Positions 62,904 to 64,000 of a stretch of DNA of 64,000 nucleotides are shown here, in pieces; the first letter of the stretch is position 1, and each line of letters starts with the position of its first letter. The stretch comes from Lachnospiraceae bacterium. GTDB taxonomy: Bacteria; Bacillota; Clostridia; Oscillospirales; CAG-272. The translations under genes were made by a program, and so were the position numbers. The notes beneath the pieces were generated by a model, which was not told where the DNA came from, made no database searches, and saw only the letters and a list, made by a program, of their open reading frames with translations. The DNA lies in NCBI GenBank assembly GCA_024404495.1, contig JAKSPT010000008.1:1-64000 (forward strand), read 5' to 3'.

Positions 62904-64000
62904 ATGACCGCAAAAAGAACGATCCTGCAGCGAATCGCCGCTCTGACGCTGATGCTTTTCATCCTCGCGGCAGCGCTGCTTTGGAAGTCCGGCGCGTACG
63001 AGATTTCATTTCTCCCGCGCAAAGAAGGGGAGTCAGATTCCGGCACGGTAACTGGCAGAGAAACCGTGTGGGAATCGGATAACCCTGCGGCGACCGGCCC
63101 CGGGGATACTGAACCGGGGTCCGGCCCCGCCTCGCCCGAAACGGGAAAACAGACGGAGACCGGAACCTCCGATCCGCCGATCCCGCCGAACGGCATCACG
63201 TTTCCTTCCGCCGCGGCGCTCCGTGAAAACGGGAGCGCGCTCTGGCTGAAGGCTTACGACGGCGGACAGGCGCTGATCGCCGAGGTGAATCTTTCCGACG
63301 CCGTCAGAACGTCGCCGTTTACCGGCGGCGGCAGAACGGTGAAAAACACCTCGATCGTTGACGCGGGGAGCATGGGCTTCCGCGTCGTGACCGAAGACAA
63401 AGAGGAACCCGTTCCGTGTCTGGAACCCTATATGGGCTTCGTCGTCTTTGACGACGGCATATCAAGAATGCTTTTTGACGCGGAGGGAACGCTGCTGAAC
63501 GATTCTCTTCCCGCGTTCACCCGCCTTTTCGTGCGTGACGGCGAAGGAAACCCGATGATCCGGATCGGGACCGACGACTACCGCGTGATCCTTCCCGACG
63601 GCACGCTGGAGGAGACCGAAGAGCGTCCGGACGACTGGGCGCTGACCTATGACAAGCCGGTCTACGCGGAACAGGGGATCGACGGATCGCTTGAGATCTT
63701 CTCGGTCACGAAACGCGTTTTCCATAAGATCAAAGACAACGGGCTGATCACCTCGTCGATGCAGGTCTTCACCGCCGCGCAGAAAGCGGCGATCGAGGAC
63801 GGAATGTCGGTCGAGGAGGCGCTGAGAACGATCACCGACCGCTATCCGCTGAAGCCCGAGGAACCGGAGGCACCCGAAGAACCGGAAGCACCCGAGGAAA
63901 CCGAAGGACCCGAGGCACCGGAAGGACCCGAAGAGACCGGGGAACCCGGGGAATCCGAAGAGCCGGAGGAGCCCGAAGAAACGGAAGAAACGGAAGAAAA
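62904..64000 (+). CDS. Stalked membrane protein, truncated by the window end
   Basis: At least 365 aa, open at the right edge. ATG 62904. N-terminal signal/anchor segment (about 10-32), a Thr/Gly/Pro-rich linker, then a region with beta-type strands without a known fold, and from about 318 on an ever more repetitive Glu/Pro/Thr tail (EEPEAPEEPEAPEETEGPEA). Resembles the other P/E/T-stalked proteins here. Function unknown. Confidence 0.68.
   Translation, partial: MTAKRTILQRIAALTLMLFILAAALLWKSGAYEISFLPRKEGESDSGTVTGRETVWESDNPAATGPGDTEPGSGPASPETGKQTETGTSDPPIPPNGITFPSAAALRENGSALWLKAYDGGQALIAEVNLSDAVRTSPFTGGGRTVKNTSIVDAGSMGFRVVTEDKEEPVPCLEPYMGFVVFDDGISRMLFDAEGTLLNDSLPAFTRLFVRDGEGNPMIRIGTDDYRVILPDGTLEETEERPDDWALTYDKPVYAEQGIDGSLEIFSVTKRVFHKIKDNGLITSSMQVFTAAQKAAIEDGMSVEEALRTITDRYPLKPEEPEAPEEPEAPEETEGPEAPEGPEETGEPGESEEPEEPEETEETEE

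Noticed and set aside
63840-64000. Tandem repeat element at the right edge
   Set aside because: It is the in-frame Glu/Pro/Thr repeat of a protein tail, not a separate DNA element.

Overview
The window is most simply read as chromosome of a GC-rich, endospore-lineage Clostridia bacterium (Bacillota). Supporting genes are YqfC, YqfD and a YlbJ-like protein (sporulation), MutS2, a Rex-like regulator, DnaD with a DnaC-like helicase loader, a CD1247-type protein behind efp, zinc-type S14, S4 and L36, and many SigA-type promoters with 17-bp spacers. The species cannot be named from sequence alone; a gut Oscillospirales-like organism is a guess.

Layout. 1-1.4 kb: the 3' end of a tRNA-Asn, then an AT-rich island with an orphan ImmA/IrrE-type peptidase. 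1.4-7.9 kb: metabolic genes (AAC(3)-like acetyltransferase with an early in-frame stop, glycerophosphodiesterase, Gfo/Idh/MocA oxidoreductase, PlsC-type acyltransferase, MsrA, nucleoside phosphorylase, lipoprotein), interrupted by a striking array of small hairpins at 4.17-4.38 kb. 8.0-12.5 kb: minus-strand genes (PstS-like binding protein with two tiny membrane proteins, metallophosphoesterase, threonine aldolase, YlbJ-like). 12.6-20.9 kb: a long plus-strand run yqfC-yqfD-phoH-ybeY-era-recO-mutS2 plus two small-molecule or RNA-related genes. 21-28.6 kb: aspartate kinase diverging from an MBOAT/DHHW polysaccharide-acetylation pair, dCMP deaminase, rimI and tsaD. 28.9-32.5 kb: Rex-like/DnaD/DnaC-like/TSCPD/lysozyme operon.

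33.1-49.0 kb is the joined S10-spc-alpha ribosomal protein cluster (rpsJ to rplQ, with secY, adk, map, infA and rpoA), read from one strong promoter through a structured 300-nt leader. infA appears to start at CTG, and ribosomal protein S3 has a long Gly/Arg/Asn/Gln tail. 49.1-64 kb: SLOG protein, lipoprotein, RNase HI, a large CvpA-like membrane protein, phosphodiesterase, efp and its partner, a stalked PIG-L deacetylase with a decayed second copy of its anchor, NUDIX hydrolase, an AT-rich DUF4062 gene (possible defence gene), rbfA, an SDR, an SbcD-like nuclease, a WalJ-like hydrolase, rlmH, and a truncated stalked surface protein.

Mobile or repeat DNA is limited to short non-autonomous elements (about 32.7 kb and 49.15-49.32 kb) and the hairpin array. 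No transposase, integrase, phage gene, rRNA or CRISPR array was seen. The best candidates for something undescribed are the hairpin array, the DUF4062 gene, the CTG start of infA, the S10 leader fold and the Rex-like/DnaD/DnaC linkage.
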